37,202 nt of DNA from Cellulomonas bogoriensis 69B4 = DSM 16987. Lineage in GTDB: Bacteria; Actinomycetota; Actinomycetes; Actinomycetales; Cellulomonadaceae. The notes beneath the pieces are model-generated. The model was given only the letters and a program-made list of their open reading frames with translations, was not told where the DNA came from and made no database searches. The stretch covers positions 1 through 37,202 of the forward strand of contig NZ_AXCZ01000008.1 in NCBI RefSeq assembly GCF_000767165.1, read 5' to 3'. The position numbers were made by a program, and so were the translations under genes. Below, piece after piece: positions 29,321 through 37,081 of the stretch (position 1 is its first letter; every line of letters starts with the position of its first letter).

Positions 29321-29743
29321 TCAGGGGTTAGCGGAGTCCGTCGTGACACCCGTGGTGCTGTCGTACGTGAAGGTCCTTGAACCAGAGTCAAGACTCGTGT
29401 GGGTGCCGACCAGCGTGAACGAGTTCCCGTCCGAGGCGACGTTCGCCGTGACGGTGACGTCCTGCGTGGTGTTGAAGCCCGCGTCGCTCCACTCCGAAGC
29501 AGTGGTCTCCGAGGGAAGACCCGAGTACGAGCCGTTGTTGTTGACGGCGTACGACTCAGCGGCGATCGCGGCGTTACGGACGTCGGACTCGACCTGCGAG
29601 GCCCAGGCGTTCTGGCGCTGGTTCAGAAACGCCGGGATGGCGATGGCGGCGAGGATGCCGATGATGATGATGACGACGAGGAGCTCGATCAGGGTGAAAC
29701 CCCGGTCCTTCTCCTCCATGGTCTTGTGCATGCGAGCGATCAC
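29321..29743 (-). CDS. pilA: Major type IV pilin
   Basis: A 140-residue prepilin. The leader VIARMHKTMEEKDRG has 15 residues; cleavage after Gly would leave FTLIELLVVIIIIGILAAIA with N-terminal Phe and Glu at position 5. The helix continues to FLNQRQNAWASQVESDVRNAAIAAESYAVNNNGSYSG, followed by a short beta domain (TVTANVASDGNSFTLVGTHT). There are no cysteines, so no D-region disulfide. I chose GTG 29743 because AAGGGGAG lies about 6 nt upstream; the internal ATG at 29731 has none. It is a single gene between two strong regulatory regions. Confidence 0.92.
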   Translation of the reverse strand: MIARMHKTMEEKDRGFTLIELLVVIIIIGILAAIAIPAFLNQRQNAWASQVESDVRNAAIAAESYAVNNNGSYSGLPSETTASEWSDAGFNTTQDVTVTANVASDGNSFTLVGTHTSLDSGSRTFTYDSTTGVTTDSANP

Positions 29744-29814
29744 GAGATGCTCCCCTTCGATGGCAGATTCAATGGTTGATCTCGACCGGGCCCTGCAGCC
29801 CTGTCGAGCCCTAC

Positions 29815-29832
29815 CCCCCCTACATCGGGGGG
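29815..29832 (-). promoter_or_regulatory. G/C hairpin overlapping the pilA -10 element
   Basis: CCCCCC, GATGTA, GGGGGG on the minus strand (29815-29832), a 6-bp inverted repeat with a 6-nt loop. It covers the predicted -10 of the pilA promoter. It may be only a by-product of the promoter sequence or may influence promoter melting or a regulator. Confidence 0.4.
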
Positions 29833-29849
29833 CTTCTCGAGGTCCTTGA
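29822..29849 (-). promoter_or_regulatory. Sigma-28-like promoter of pilA
   Basis: Minus strand: TCAA (29846-29849), 16-bp spacer, CCCGATGT (29822-29829). Spacing equals the pilM, pilT and GGDEF-EAL copies; the -10 has G instead of A at the seventh position. It predicts a leader of about 70 nt before the pilA GTG. Confidence 0.55.
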
Positions 29850-29852
29850 GCC

Positions 29853-29866
29853 GTGACGGCCGTCAC
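29853..29866. promoter_or_regulatory. CRP/GlxR-type palindrome upstream of pilA
   Basis: GTGACGGCCGTCAC is a perfect 14-bp palindrome with the GTGA-N6-TCAC core of Crp/GlxR operators. It abuts the -35 of the pilA promoter, with its centre roughly 45 bp before the predicted start, close to the class II activator position. A second palindrome, ACCCGTACGGGT (29912-29923), overlaps the pilC stop. Confidence 0.5.
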
Positions 29867-29922
29867 CTGCGAAGTTTCACCCGGTCGGGCCAGTCAGAGG
29901 CCGCTGCCGTCACCCGTACGGG

Positions 29923-31146
29923 TCACTGGACCAGTTCGAAGATGGAGAAGATCGGCATGTACAGGGCGATGATCATGGCGCCGATGATGGTCCCGAGCAC
30001 CGCGATCATCAGGGGCTCGATCAGGGACGTCAGCTGCTCGGTGGTCGACTGGACCTCTTCGTCGTAGAACTGGGAGATCTTGTTCAGCATGGTCTCCATC
30101 GACCCCGAGTCCTCACCCGTGGCGACCATCTGGACCACCATCGTCGGGAACACGTCGTGCTGCGCCAACGGAGCCGACAACGACTGTCCTGTACGCACGT
30201 TGTCCTGGACGTCCTTGACGGCCACCTCGATGGTCCAGTTGCCGCTCGTCTCACCCACGATGTCCAATGCCTGCAGGATGGGCACACCGGCCCCCAGCAT
30301 CGTCCCGAAGTTCCGGGTGAAGCGTGCGATCGCGACCTTCTGGAACAGCGGACCGAAGATCGGTATCCGGAGCATGAAAGGGTCCTTCTTCGACCGGACC
30401 GCGTCGTCGTTCTTGTGCTTCTTCCACCAGATGGAGAACGCCACGACGACCACCAGCAGCACCGGGGCGACGTACCGCATCGCCTCGGACAGGAACACGA
30501 GCACCTGGGTGGGCAGCGGCAGCTCCCCACCCAGGTCGGTGAACATCTGCTCGAACACGGGCACGATGAACAGGAGCATCCCGACCACGGCCAGGATCGC
30601 CATGATGAACACCATCACCGGGTAGGTCATCGCCGACTTGATCTGGGCACGCAGCTTGACCTCGGCCTCGAAGTTGTCGGCGACCGAGAGCAGCGCCTTC
30701 TCCAGGAACCCGCCGATCTCACCGGCCTTGATGATGTTGATCATCAAGGGCGGGAAGACGTCCTTGTGGCGGGCGATCGAGTCCGAGAGCGCCGACCCCG
30801 TCTCCACGTCGTTGCGGACCTGGCCGAGGACCTTGGCGAGCGGCTTCTTCTCCGTCTGCTCCGCCAGGATCGCGAGCGTCCGCAGCAGCGACAGACCCGC
30901 AGAGATCATCGTCGCCATCTGCCGGGACATGACCGCCAGGTCCTTCAGGGTGACCCGCTCCCCCAGGCCGGCGATCGAGATCTCGCGGTTGAGGCCCGTG
31001 TTCTGGACCTCGGAGATCGACAGGGGCGCCATGCCCATGGTCTTGAGCCGGTTGGCGACCGCGGCCTCGTTGGCCGCCTCGATGCGGCCCTTGACCATCT
31101 TGCCGCTGCGATCGCGGACCGCGTACTCGTACGTGCGTGCGCTCAC
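29923..31146 (-). CDS. pilC: PilC, type IV pilus inner-membrane platform protein
   Basis: This 407-residue platform protein has two T2SSF repeats. The N-terminal cytoplasmic part is YEYAVRDRSGKMVKGRIEA with KTMGMAPLSI. First T2SSF domain is around residues 70-190 (MATMISAGLSLLRTLAIL, INIIKAGEIGGFLEKALLSVADNF, membrane helix VMVFIMAILAVVGMLLFIVP). Second is around 270-395 (NFGTMLGAGVPILQALDI, QMVATGEDSGSMETMLNKIS, then the final membrane helix). GTG 31146 overlaps the pilT stop in GTGA. It transmits the push of PilB and the pull of PilT to the pilin subunits. Confidence 0.95.
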   Translation of the reverse strand: MSARTYEYAVRDRSGKMVKGRIEAANEAAVANRLKTMGMAPLSISEVQNTGLNREISIAGLGERVTLKDLAVMSRQMATMISAGLSLLRTLAILAEQTEKKPLAKVLGQVRNDVETGSALSDSIARHKDVFPPLMINIIKAGEIGGFLEKALLSVADNFEAEVKLRAQIKSAMTYPVMVFIMAILAVVGMLLFIVPVFEQMFTDLGGELPLPTQVLVFLSEAMRYVAPVLLVVVVAFSIWWKKHKNDDAVRSKKDPFMLRIPIFGPLFQKVAIARFTRNFGTMLGAGVPILQALDIVGETSGNWTIEVAVKDVQDNVRTGQSLSAPLAQHDVFPTMVVQMVATGEDSGSMETMLNKISQFYDEEVQSTTEQLTSLIEPLMIAVLGTIIGAMIIALYMPIFSIFELVQ

Positions 31147-32621
31147 CGCGCACCTCCCTGACCGTTGGGCGGGCCGTACCCGGGCCGGGGCGGCTGCGGC
31201 GGGTACCCGGGCGGAGGCCCGCCGTACGGTTGCTGCGGTGCCCCGTACCCGGGCTGCTGCTGCTGAGGTTGCCCGTAACCCTGCTGGGTGGGTGCCGGGC
31301 GTGGGGGCATCGGGGGCGGGAGGGGCGGCAGGGCCTCAGTGCCCACCCCCGTCTTGGGCTCGGCCATCCCGCCGGCGCCCTGGGTCATCCGCGAGGTGCG
31401 TCCCACCAGGCGGTTGAAGTCCTCCATGTGGTGGCACTTCTCCAACCCGGTCTCGTAGGTGATCTTGCCGGAGCGCACGAGCTCGGCCAGGTGCTGGTCC
31501 ATGGAGTGCATGCCCTGACCGGCGCCGGCCTGCATCGCCGAGTAGATCTGGTGGGTCTTGCCCTCACGGATCAGGTTCCTGATCCCGGGCGTGGCGATCA
31601 TGACCTCGGTGGCGACCGCACGCCCAGTCCCGTTGGCCTTCTTGCACAGCGTCTGGGAGATCACGCCCTGCAGGGCGCCCGCGAGCTGCGTGCGGATCTG
31701 ATCCTGCTGGTGGGCCGGGAACACGTCGATGACTCGGTCGACGGTCTGGGCGGCGTCCTGGGTGTGCAGGGTCCCGAACACCAGGTGGCCGGTCTCGGCG
31801 GCGGTCAGCGCCACCGAGATCGTCTCCAGGTCACGCATCTCACCGACCAGGACGATGTCCGGGTCCTGGCGCAGGACGTGCTTGAGCGCCGCCGCGAACG
31901 AGTGGGTGTCGGCACCCACCTCACGCTGGTTCACCAGGCACCGCTTGTGCCGGTGCAGGAACTCGATCGGGTCCTCGACCGTCATGATGTGGTCGCTGCG
32001 CGTCCGGTTCGCCAGGTCGATGATCGCCGCGAGGGTCGTGGACTTGCCCGACCCGGTCGGGCCCGTCACCAGGACGAGCCCACGGGGCAGGCCGGCGAAG
32101 TTCGCGACCGACGGCGGCACACCCAGCTGTTCCAGGGGTCGGATCTCGTAAGGGATCATGCGGAACGCCGCACCCACCGAGTCACGCTGCTTGTACATGT
32201 TCACGCGGAACCGCGAGATGCCGCGCACCGCGTACGCGAAGTCCAGCTCGAGCTTCTCCTCGAACGTCTCCCGCTGCTTCTGGCTCAGGACCGCGTACAG
32301 GCTGCGCTGCAACGCGTCCGGGTACAGGGTCGGGAAGTCCTCCAGCGGCTGCAGCGCACCGTCCAGGCGGATCATCGGCTGCGAGCCCGACGTCATGTGC
32401 AGGTCGGACGCACCACGCTCGATCATCTCCCGCAGGGCCGCGTCGAGGTCGACGTCGCCCTCGCGCACCATCTGCGCCATGCCGATGCGGGCGTTGCGCT
32501 CCGGACGGGCGGGGCCGCTCGACGCGAGGCTCGGGGCCGGTGACGGCACCGAGCCACCGCCCTGGGCGGGACCCTGCATGCTGTGGCGCGGTGCACCCGC
32601 GGCTGGGTACTGGTCGTTCAC
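31143..32621 (-). CDS. pilT: PilT, pilus retraction ATPase with Pro/Gln/Gly-rich tail
   Basis: This 492-residue AAA-like hexameric ATPase has a PAS-like N-terminal domain from about residue 55 (LREMIERGASDLHMTSGSQP), Walker A GLVLVTGPTGSGKSTTLAA near 195, the Asp box TVEDPIEFLH, Walker B DPDIVLVGEMRDLET and the His box GHLVFGTLHT. The retraction signature GIRNLIREGKTHQI is present (normally AIRNLIRE). It differs from ordinary PilT (about 345-370 aa) by a 50-residue Ala/Pro-rich leader and a C-terminal tail of about 80 residues with GYG/PQQ/PGY repeats. GTG 32621 has GGAAGG about 8 nt upstream. It is coupled to pilC. Confidence 0.94.
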   Translation of the reverse strand: MNDQYPAAGAPRHSMQGPAQGGGSVPSPAPSLASSGPARPERNARIGMAQMVREGDVDLDAALREMIERGASDLHMTSGSQPMIRLDGALQPLEDFPTLYPDALQRSLYAVLSQKQRETFEEKLELDFAYAVRGISRFRVNMYKQRDSVGAAFRMIPYEIRPLEQLGVPPSVANFAGLPRGLVLVTGPTGSGKSTTLAAIIDLANRTRSDHIMTVEDPIEFLHRHKRCLVNQREVGADTHSFAAALKHVLRQDPDIVLVGEMRDLETISVALTAAETGHLVFGTLHTQDAAQTVDRVIDVFPAHQQDQIRTQLAGALQGVISQTLCKKANGTGRAVATEVMIATPGIRNLIREGKTHQIYSAMQAGAGQGMHSMDQHLAELVRSGKITYETGLEKCHHMEDFNRLVGRTSRMTQGAGGMAEPKTGVGTEALPPLPPPMPPRPAPTQQGYGQPQQQQPGYGAPQQPYGGPPPGYPPQPPRPGYGPPNGQGGAR

Positions 32622-32671
32622 ATCTGGGCCTTCCGGTCGTGCGCCCGGCGACCGGACGCTCCCGTTCGTAC

Positions 32672-32699
32672 CTATCGACGTCTTGGGGGGTGCTCTTGA
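32672..32699 (-). promoter_or_regulatory. Sigma-28-like promoter of pilT-pilC
   Basis: Minus strand: TCAA (32696-32699), 16-bp spacer, GTCGATAG (32672-32679), within the 97-bp gap after pilB. The flank CCCTCAAGA matches the pilM copy exactly. The predicted leader is about 40 nt. Confidence 0.65.
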
Positions 32700-32718
32700 G
32701 GGAACCTGGCCTGCCCCG

Positions 32719-34392
32719 TCAGGCGATGACCCGCAGGATCTCCTCGATCGACGTGTCGCCGAGCAGCACCTTGGTCCACCCGTCGTCGCGGAGGGTGATC
32801 ATGCCCTGCTCCCGTGCGGTCGCCCCGATCTCCGCCGAGGAGGAGTGCGCGACCGCGTGCCGCTCGACCTCCTCCGTCACGCGCATCACCTCGTGGATCG
32901 CGAGCCGACCCTTGTACCCCGTCTTCGAGCACGCCGAGCACCCCGCCGGCCGGAACAGCCGGGGCTTCTCCTCCCCCGGTTCCCACGGGAACCGGGCAGA
33001 GACCAGCTCGGTCTCGGACGGCTCGTACTCCTCCTTGCACTTCTTGCACAGGCGCCGCGCGAGCCGCTGGGCGACGATGCAGTCCAGGGCCGAGCCCACG
33101 AGGAACGGTTCGATGCCCATCTCCACCAGACGGGTCACCGCGCTCGGGGCGTCGTTGGTGTGCAGGGTCGAGAGCACCAGGTGACCGGTCAGCGCCGCCT
33201 CGATCGCGATCTGGGCGGTCTCGTGGTCACGGATCTCACCGAGGAGCACCACGTCGGGGTCGGACCGGAGGATCGACCGCAGGGCCGCGGCGAACGTGAG
33301 CCCGGCCTTCGGGTTGACCTGCACCTGGTTGATGCCCGGCAACCGGTACTCGACCGGGTCCTCGACGGTGATGACGTTGATCTCGGGCCTGGACACCGCG
33401 TTGAGGGTCGCGTACAGGGTCGTGGACTTGCCCGACCCGGTGGGCCCGGTCACCAGGATCATCCCGTAGGGCTTGACGTAGGACTCCCGGTACGTCTCCA
33501 GGTTGTCCTCCAGGAACGACAGGTCCCGCAGGTCCAGGCTCGCTGTCGAGTTGTCGAGGATTCGCATGACGACCTTCTCGCCCCACACCGTGGGCAACGT
33601 CGCCACACGCAGGTCGATCTTGCGGCCGTTGTGCGTGATCGACATGCGGCCGTCCTGGGGCTTGCGCCGCTCGGCGATGTCGATGTCGCTCATGATCTTC
33701 AACCGGGAGATGACCCCACCGGTGATGTGCTTGGGTGAGCGCTGCATCTCGTGCAGCACACCGTCGATCCGGTACCGCACCCGCAGGTCGGTCTCGGTGG
33801 GCTCGATGTGGATGTCGGAGGCACGGTCCTGGATCGCCTGCGTGACCAGCAGGTTCACGTACCGGACGATCGGCGCGTCGTCCTCGATCGAGTCCCCGAT
33901 GCGGGAGAAGTCGATCTCCTCCTCGACCTGGTTGGCCTCGAAGGACGACGCGAGGTTGTCGATCTCGTCGTCGGCGCGGCAGTGCCGGTCGATGGCCTGC
34001 ACGAGGTCGTCGTGGGTCGCGACCACCGAGCGGACGGGCATCCGTGCGACCGACCGCACGTCGTCGACCGCCAGGACGTTCCCCGGGTCGGCCATCGCCA
34101 GGACCACCGCACCCTCACGGATGCTGATCGGGAGGACCATGTGCCGCCGGCACATCGACCCGGGGACCAGCGAGACCGCGCCGCGGTCCACCGGGAACTC
34201 GGCGAGCTCGACGAACTCCATGCCGACCTGCGCCGAGAGCGCCCGCACGAGCTGCGCCTCGGACAGCATCCCGATCTCGACCAGGACCCGGCCCAGGGAC
34301 TCCCCCCGTGCAGCGGACTCGTCCAGGGCGGCCATCAGCTGGCCCTCGGTCACGAGCCCTTCGTCCAGGAGGATGTCGCCGAGCTGCTTCAC
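32719..34392 (-). CDS. pilB: PilB, pilus extension ATPase with MshEN-type N-terminal domain
   Basis: This 557-residue hexameric motor extends the pilus. The N-terminal 130 residues are a GspE-II/MshEN domain, with two 24-residue motifs (3-26 and 32-55) separated by five residues. Then come the N2 domain (DRASDIHIEPTETDLRVRYRI), Walker A GMILVTGPTGSGKSTTLYA near 314, Asp box VEDPVEYRLPG, Walker B DVVLLGEIRDHETA, and His box LVLSTLHTNDA. A tetracysteine zinc site has CKKC and CSAC around 430-465. I chose GTG 34392 with GGAAGGA 6 nt upstream; an ATG at 34419 is in frame but would precede the Shine-Dalgarno. It is preceded by a sigma-28-like element. Confidence 0.95.
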   Translation of the reverse strand: MKQLGDILLDEGLVTEGQLMAALDESAARGESLGRVLVEIGMLSEAQLVRALSAQVGMEFVELAEFPVDRGAVSLVPGSMCRRHMVLPISIREGAVVLAMADPGNVLAVDDVRSVARMPVRSVVATHDDLVQAIDRHCRADDEIDNLASSFEANQVEEEIDFSRIGDSIEDDAPIVRYVNLLVTQAIQDRASDIHIEPTETDLRVRYRIDGVLHEMQRSPKHITGGVISRLKIMSDIDIAERRKPQDGRMSITHNGRKIDLRVATLPTVWGEKVVMRILDNSTASLDLRDLSFLEDNLETYRESYVKPYGMILVTGPTGSGKSTTLYATLNAVSRPEINVITVEDPVEYRLPGINQVQVNPKAGLTFAAALRSILRSDPDVVLLGEIRDHETAQIAIEAALTGHLVLSTLHTNDAPSAVTRLVEMGIEPFLVGSALDCIVAQRLARRLCKKCKEEYEPSETELVSARFPWEPGEEKPRLFRPAGCSACSKTGYKGRLAIHEVMRVTEEVERHAVAHSSSAEIGATAREQGMITLRDDGWTKVLLGDTSIEEILRVIA

Positions 34393-34460
34393 AGGTGTCC
34401 TTCCGGGGCAGCGCCGCACCCGGGGCGACCCGAGAGCAGCAGGGGGCTGTGCTCTCTGAT

Positions 34461-34488
34461 CTATCGGCAGCGCCGGTTCAACCCTGAA
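34461..34488 (-). promoter_or_regulatory. Sigma-28-like promoter of pilB
   Basis: Minus strand: GCCGATAG (34461-34468) preceded by CCTTCAGG. At the 16-bp spacing of the other copies the first element is TTCA (34485-34488); at 15 bp it is TCAG (34484-34487). The -10 is the best match to GCCGATAA in the T4P block, the -35 the poorest. The -35 overlaps the end of aroE. Confidence 0.5.
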
Positions 34489-35329
34489 GGACCCGGACCA
34501 GCGCGTCTGACATCACCCGGACCGGTGCGGTCCGACCGGTCATCAGACGCACCTGCTCGGTCGCCTGGTGCAGGAGCATGCGCTCCCCACCCACTGTCGT
34601 GCCACCGGCTCGCGTCCACGCCGCGGCCAGGGCTGTGGGGCGAGGGTCGTACGCGCAGTCCAGCAGCACCCCGCGGACGGTGGCGCCTGTGGCGCCCAGG
34701 TCGGTGGCGATGACGTCCGCCGCGTGCGGGGGCAGGGTCGAGACCACGACGTCGGTGGCGGTCAGGGCGGTCATGACCCTCTGGGGGTTGATCATCCGGA
34801 AGTCCGGTTCGACGCCCATCCGGTGCGCTGCGCGCATCGTCCCGCCGGCGCGTGCCATCGACCGCACCAGCACCAGGGGCCGGGTGCACCCCATCTCGGC
34901 CAGGGCGGCCAGCGTCGACGCCGCGGTCGCGCCCGCCCCGATCACGGCTGCCGATCCGACGCGCACGTCCTGGCCCAGCCCTTCACGCAGCGCGGCGACC
35001 ACCCCGTGCACGTCGGTGTTGGCGCCCACCAGCACAGGTGCGGAACCCGCCGCGGCCTGCACCAGCACCGTGTTGACCGCCCCCACGACCTCGGCGAGTG
35101 GCTCGACGTGGTCCAGCAACCCCAGGACCGTCTTCTTGAGCGGCATGGTCAGGCTCAACCCCGCCCAGGTGGCGTCGAGGCCTGCGACCACGTCGGGCAG
35201 CTGCTCCTCGGTCACGTCGAGGGCCTCGTACCGCCAGCCGTCCAGCCCGAGCGCCTCGTAGGCGGCCCGGTGCAGGACCGGCGACAGCGAGTGGGCGATC
35301 GGGTGACCGAGGACGGCCGCGCGCCTCAC
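34478..35329 (-). CDS. aroE: Shikimate dehydrogenase
   Basis: This 283-residue NADP-dependent enzyme reduces 3-dehydroshikimate. Substrate-binding motif: VLGHPIAHSLSPVLHRAAYE near the N-terminus. The catalytic Lys is in LTMPLKKTVLGLLD, and NT/D in VGANTDVHGVVAAL. The dinucleotide site is AAVIGAGATAASTLAALAEMG; LVRSMARAGGTMRAA follows. GTG 35329 overlaps the mltG stop. It is separated from the other aro genes (18275-21682) by the whole T4P cluster, whereas in many actinobacteria the two are close. Confidence 0.95.
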   Translation of the reverse strand: MRRAAVLGHPIAHSLSPVLHRAAYEALGLDGWRYEALDVTEEQLPDVVAGLDATWAGLSLTMPLKKTVLGLLDHVEPLAEVVGAVNTVLVQAAAGSAPVLVGANTDVHGVVAALREGLGQDVRVGSAAVIGAGATAASTLAALAEMGCTRPLVLVRSMARAGGTMRAAHRMGVEPDFRMINPQRVMTALTATDVVVSTLPPHAADVIATDLGATGATVRGVLLDCAYDPRPTALAAAWTRAGGTTVGGERMLLHQATEQVRLMTGRTAPVRVMSDALVRVLQG

Positions 35330-36483
35330 AGGTTCTCCGCCTCCCACCGTCGGAGCTCGGCGACGTACTGCTGGTGCTCGCTGTAGGTCTCGGAGAACTT
35401 CGTCTCCCCCGTGTCCAGGTTCACCGTCACCCAGAACATCCACGGGCCGTCGGCCGGGTTCAGGACGGCCTCGATGGAGTCCAGCCCCGGTGAGGCGATC
35501 GGCGTGGGCGGCAGCCCGTTGTGGGCGTAGGTGTTGTACGGGTTGTCGGTCGCGTCAGAGCTGATGTCGGCGCGGGTCAGCTCCATCCCGGACTTGTCCA
35601 GGCCGTAGGCCACGGCCGCATCGATCTGCAGCGGCCACCCCTGCTCCAACCGGTTCTCGATCGCGCGCGCCATCATCGGGCTGGCCTCGGCGTTCGGCGA
35701 CTCCCGCTCCACCAACGACGCCTTGTTCAGGACCGTCTCCCACTCCGACTCCGGCACCTCCCGCTCCTCCAGGACGGCGACGGTCTGCCCCACGAGCTGC
35801 GCGATCATCTCGGCAGCCTCGGTCCCGGGCTCGAAGTCGTACGTGAGCGGGAACAACCAGCCCTCGTAGCTGCCGTCCGCGGCACCGGGCAGACCGGTCG
35901 CCTCGGTGTCCTCCATCGCGGCCTCGAACTCCTCCACGGGCACCGCGGTCACCGACGACAACCGCTCGAGGATCTGCTCGACACGCTGCCCCTCGGGGAT
36001 CGTGACCCGCATCTGGACACGGTTGGCCGACTCCAGCAGGGCCGCGACGGCGTCCTGCCCCCGCATCTCCAGGGCCAGCCGGTAGGTGCCGGGCTGGATC
36101 CGCTCGGCGTCCGGGTTCGCGGCGAACGCCGTCGTGAACGCCCGGGTGCTCGCCACGACCCCTGCGTCGTGCAGGGCCTGCGCCATGGCCGAGCCGGTGG
36201 CACCGGCCGGGATGTTCACCTCGACACTTCCGTGGCCGGGGCCGGGGTAGTCCTGGAGCTGCTGCTCACCGGGCGATCCGAAGTCCGACAGGACCGGCAG
36301 CACGTAGGTCACGACGCCGTACCCGATGCCGCCGAGCAGGCCGAGGGAGATCACCAGTGCCAGCACGTTGCGGCGACGGCGGCGACGTCGGCGCCGCATC
36401 CGCTCCTCGCGCTGGGCCCGACGGGCCGAGCGAGCAGACACCTGGTTCGGCTGGATGACCTCGTCGAGGAAGCTGTCGCTCAC
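35326..36483 (-). CDS. mltG: Endolytic murein transglycosylase MltG (YceG-like)
   Basis: This 385-residue protein cuts nascent peptidoglycan strands. It has an arginine-rich cytoplasmic tail (RRAQREERMRRRRRRRRR), a membrane helix at about residues 40-62 (VLALVISLGLLGGIGYGVVT), a LysM-like region (VEVNIPAGATGSAMAQALHD) and the YceG domain with the catalytic Glu in KASLVERESPN. ADISSDATDNPYNTYAHNGLPPTPIASPGLDSI is the family's substrate loop. GTG 36483 is the start used; a 103-bp gap without visible signals separates it from ruvX. Confidence 0.94.
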   Translation of the reverse strand: MSDSFLDEVIQPNQVSARSARRAQREERMRRRRRRRRRNVLALVISLGLLGGIGYGVVTYVLPVLSDFGSPGEQQLQDYPGPGHGSVEVNIPAGATGSAMAQALHDAGVVASTRAFTTAFAANPDAERIQPGTYRLALEMRGQDAVAALLESANRVQMRVTIPEGQRVEQILERLSSVTAVPVEEFEAAMEDTEATGLPGAADGSYEGWLFPLTYDFEPGTEAAEMIAQLVGQTVAVLEEREVPESEWETVLNKASLVERESPNAEASPMMARAIENRLEQGWPLQIDAAVAYGLDKSGMELTRADISSDATDNPYNTYAHNGLPPTPIASPGLDSIEAVLNPADGPWMFWVTVNLDTGETKFSETYSEHQQYVAELRRWEAENL

Positions 36484-36586
36484 CGCCTGGTCTCCCGTCG
36501 TCCCGTCGCCCTCATGCCTGCCATCCGGTCGTGCCTTCCTGTCCGGTACAGCCGGTGCGTGCCCGTGCCCCGCGGGCTGGTCTTCC

Positions 36587-37078
36587 TCACCGTTCCCCCG
36601 CGGCTGGTTCTACGAGCTCGCCCGGGCGTGCACCCGTGCTGCGCTCCTGGTCGACGGCCGCCTGCAGGATCACCACAGCCGCCGCCTGGTCGACCACCCC
36701 ACGGTGCCGGCGGCCCGCACGCCCCGATGCGTGGAGGGCCTGGTGGGCGGTGACCGTGCTCAGACGCTCGTCCACCAACCGGACCGGCACCGGCGCGAGG
36801 GCGCCGGCCAGGGCCACAGCGTACGTGCGTGCCAGCGCCGACGACGAGCCCTCTCGGCCGGAGAGGTGCCGCGGCAGACCGACGTAGACGACGGCCGCGT
36901 CCCGCTCGGCGACGATCTCCCTGATCCGGGCGATATCGGGGCGCTGCGGACCTGGGGTGACGCACGCCACCGTTTCCACAGGGTGCGCCACGATCCCGTC
37001 GGGGTCGCTCGCGGCGACACCGACGCGGACCGTGCCCACGTCCACTCCGACGCGCGCACCCCGGGGAAGCACCTGCAC
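36587..37078 (-). CDS. ruvX: Holliday-junction resolvase-like / pre-16S rRNA nuclease (RuvX, YqgF)
   Basis: A 163-residue RNase H-fold protein. The first catalytic Asp is in RVGVDVGTVRVGVAASDPDG. VVYVGLPRHLSGREGSSS, VRLVDERLSTVTA (second acidic) and VVDQAAAVVILQ (third Asp) follow. In E. coli the homologue matures the 5' end of 16S rRNA. GTG 37078 or GTG 37072 could be the start. It sits 3 bp after alaS, the usual alaS-ruvX-mltG-aroE order. Confidence 0.92.
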   Translation of the reverse strand: MQVLPRGARVGVDVGTVRVGVAASDPDGIVAHPVETVACVTPGPQRPDIARIREIVAERDAAVVYVGLPRHLSGREGSSSALARTYAVALAGALAPVPVRLVDERLSTVTAHQALHASGRAGRRHRGVVDQAAAVVILQAAVDQERSTGARPGELVEPAAGER

Positions 37079-37081
37079 CGG

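Noticed and set aside
29744-29922. A c-di-GMP riboswitch in the pilA leader
   Set aside because: I looked for the conserved GEMM core and found no match. The gap contains the promoter elements, a C6/G6 hairpin and palindromes only.
21775-34392. Recent horizontal transfer of the pilus cluster
   Set aside because: No mobile element genes, target-site repeats or visible change in base or codon use. Promoter motifs are shared with a gene outside the cluster.
36480-36965. A separate Arg/Gly-rich protein overlapping ruvX
   Set aside because: It is the ruvX region read in another frame with no family features. ruvX itself has a clear RNase H-type signature.
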